From assembly GCA_903970565.1 (NCBI GenBank), contig CAJCJE010000711.1, positions 1-6,952 on the forward strand: a stretch of 6,952 bases of DNA, given 5' to 3'. Every line of letters begins with the position of its first letter. The stretch's first letter is position 1. A program made the translations under genes and the position numbers. Under the pieces are notes generated by a model. It ran no database searches. It was not told the origin of the DNA and saw only the letters and a list, made by a program, of their open reading frames with translations. Source of the DNA: Candidatus Melainabacteria bacterium. Its GTDB lineage: Bacteria; Actinomycetota; Actinomycetes; Mycobacteriales; Pseudonocardiaceae. Shown here one piece after another: positions 5,810 to 6,952 of the stretch.

Positions 5810-6952
5810 TCACTGCGTCTGCACCTGTGGCCAGATCTGCTGCCACGACTGTTTGCGCCCGGCGTAGAGGCTGATCAGGCCGGGCACGAGTTGCCGGGCC
5901 GAGCTGAACCGGGCCCGCAGCCGTGGCGCGTCCGATCCGACGAACAGCACGTAGTCGTCGTGGTCGGGGGGTGCCCCGAAGTAGTAGTAGCCGCGGTGCG
6001 TGCTGTAGGCGCGGGGAATTCCGGGGCCCCGGTCGAACAGGTCCACCCCGGCCGCGAACACATAGGAGTCGGCGACGATGGCGGTCCGCTGCTGGATCTC
6101 GGGCGGCAGCGAGTGGAAGGTCTGGGCGACCGCCTGCGCCAGCGGTTGGAGTTCGCTGTCGGACTGGACGTAGGCGTTGGCGGTCACCACCAGTGGGATG
6201 TTCGGCAGGTCGGCCGCGACCGACCGAGGATAGATCGGCAGACCGATCACCGTGCTCGCCACCGAGACGGCGACCGCGAGGCCGCCGGCCCACTTCCACC
6301 CCGCCGCCCAGCGCACCCGTTGCAGCGCGACGGCGCCGGCGGCCAGCGCAACGGCGTACAGGCAGAACAGGTAGTAGGAGCGGCCCGAGGACAGCGCGAA
6401 GGCCACTACCAGCATGATCGTGGCCACGGCCACGAACCGGTAGGGGGCCAGCGCCGAGGAGAACAGCAGCGCGCCAAGACCCAGCGCCAGCAGCGGCAGG
6501 CCGATCACCAGGCCGGCACCGCCGAAGCCGCCCCACAGGTACCCGCCGAGGCCGGGATACTCGGCCGCGACCACCTGCGACATCCGGGTGTACGGCCAGC
6601 CGTGGTCGGCCTGCCACAGCAGGGTCGGCACCGCGGTCACGACCACGAACGCAGCCCCCAGCCACAGGGGTCGGACCCGGACCAGGGCACGCGGGCCCAA
6701 CAGCAGCGCGGAGACCAGCAGCGCCACCCACAACGCGGGTACCAGGAACTTCGTCTGCACCGAGAACGCGGTCACCACGCCGGCAGTGAACAGCAGCCAG
6801 TTGTTGGCCCGCCCGTCGTGCTGCTGGCGGGTCCAGCGCACCACCAACCACAGGATCAGCGTCCAGAAGAACGGGTCGATCGAGTAGGTCGCCAGCCAGT
6901 GCGCGACCCGGACCGCACCGGACATGGCATAGGCCGCGGCGGCGATGCCCTG
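5810..6952 (-). CDS. GT39-type membrane glycosyltransferase, N-terminus missing
   Basis: The reading frame is open from the right edge to a TGA at 5812-5810, giving 380 visible residues; the ATG at 6925 is probably internal. The protein is polytopic, with hydrophobic spans near visible residues 28-40, 51-64, 68-86, 95-113, 145-168, 173-188, 193-211 and 221-240. A C-terminal soluble domain of about 140 residues follows. The pattern LLWQADHGWP (111-120) after a span, and SLPPEIQQRT (281-290), GIPRAYSTHRGYYYFG (311-326) and IWPQVQTQ (373-380) in the tail, match the actinobacterial GT39 (ArnT/PMT-like) family as I know it. Such enzymes use polyprenyl-phosphate sugars at the outer face of the membrane. 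Roughly 100-170 residues are missing, including the first loop with the catalytic acidic pair. It converges on the sugar operon, so it need not belong to the same pathway. Its substrate cannot be read. Confidence 0.82.
   Translation of the reverse strand, partial: QGIAAAAYAMSGAVRVAHWLATYSIDPFFWTLILWLVVRWTRQQHDGRANNWLLFTAGVVTAFSVQTKFLVPALWVALLVSALLLGPRALVRVRPLWLGAAFVVVTAVPTLLWQADHGWPYTRMSQVVAAEYPGLGGYLWGGFGGAGLVIGLPLLALGLGALLFSSALAPYRFVAVATIMLVVAFALSSGRSYYLFCLYAVALAAGAVALQRVRWAAGWKWAGGLAVAVSVASTVIGLPIYPRSVAADLPNIPLVVTANAYVQSDSELQPLAQAVAQTFHSLPPEIQQRTAIVADSYVFAAGVDLFDRGPGIPRAYSTHRGYYYFGAPPDHDDYVLFVGSDAPRLRARFSSARQLVPGLISLYAGRKQSWQQIWPQVQTQ

Noticed and set aside
4782..6851. Minus-strand open frame of 689 codons covering rmlB and the GT39 gene
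   Set aside because: It runs antisense to rmlB and in a different frame of the GT39 gene; the translation is Arg/Gly/Ala-rich without domains, so it is a composition artefact.
1..6952. CRISPR arrays, tRNA or rRNA genes, insertion sequences, attachment sites
   Set aside because: I saw no regularly spaced repeats, no cloverleaf-like or rRNA segments, no transposase and no terminal inverted repeats; nearly all of the window is coding.

Overview
The window is GC-rich DNA with strong G/C preference at third codon positions, tightly packed genes and AGGAGG-type ribosome binding sites. This fits an actinomycete (Streptomyces, Amycolatopsis, Saccharopolyspora or a relative); nothing in it fixes the genus. 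It looks like the sugar-supply part of a secondary-metabolite gene cluster.

Layout from left to right. (1) A minus-strand glycosyltransferase of the macrolide glycosyltransferase (OleD/MGT, GT1) type is present as its N-terminal 174 codons and runs off the left edge. (2) A 168-bp divergent intergenic region (524-691) holds a TA-rich stretch and two short inverted repeats. (3) A plus-strand five-gene operon spans 692-5792: NDP-hexose 2,3-dehydratase, Gfo/Idh/MocA-type 3-ketoreductase, SDR-type 4-ketoreductase, glucose-1-phosphate thymidylyltransferase (RmlA) and dTDP-glucose 4,6-dehydratase (RmlB). Three of the four junctions overlap or abut (ATGA, TGATG and a 1-nt gap); the fourth is a 20-nt gap. 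(4) A minus-strand GT39-type polytopic membrane glycosyltransferase converges on the operon with only 17 bp between stop codons. Its N-terminus lies beyond the right edge.

Together the five operon genes form a complete predicted route from glucose-1-phosphate to a dTDP-2,6-dideoxyhexose: RmlA activates the sugar, RmlB makes the 4-keto-6-deoxy intermediate, the 2,3-dehydratase removes the C2 hydroxyl, and the two reductases reduce C3 and C4. No 3,5-epimerase, C-methyltransferase, aminotransferase or O-methyltransferase is in the window. The simplest predicted product is therefore an unbranched, non-amino D-sugar of the olivose/oliose type. The divergent glycosyltransferase is the obvious candidate to attach it to an aglycone that is not encoded here.

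The gene families are known. The most distinctive detail is a single TTA leucine codon at position 9 of the first operon gene, the only in-frame TTA I found in the five genes. It suggests possible bldA-type translational control of the whole sugar pathway.
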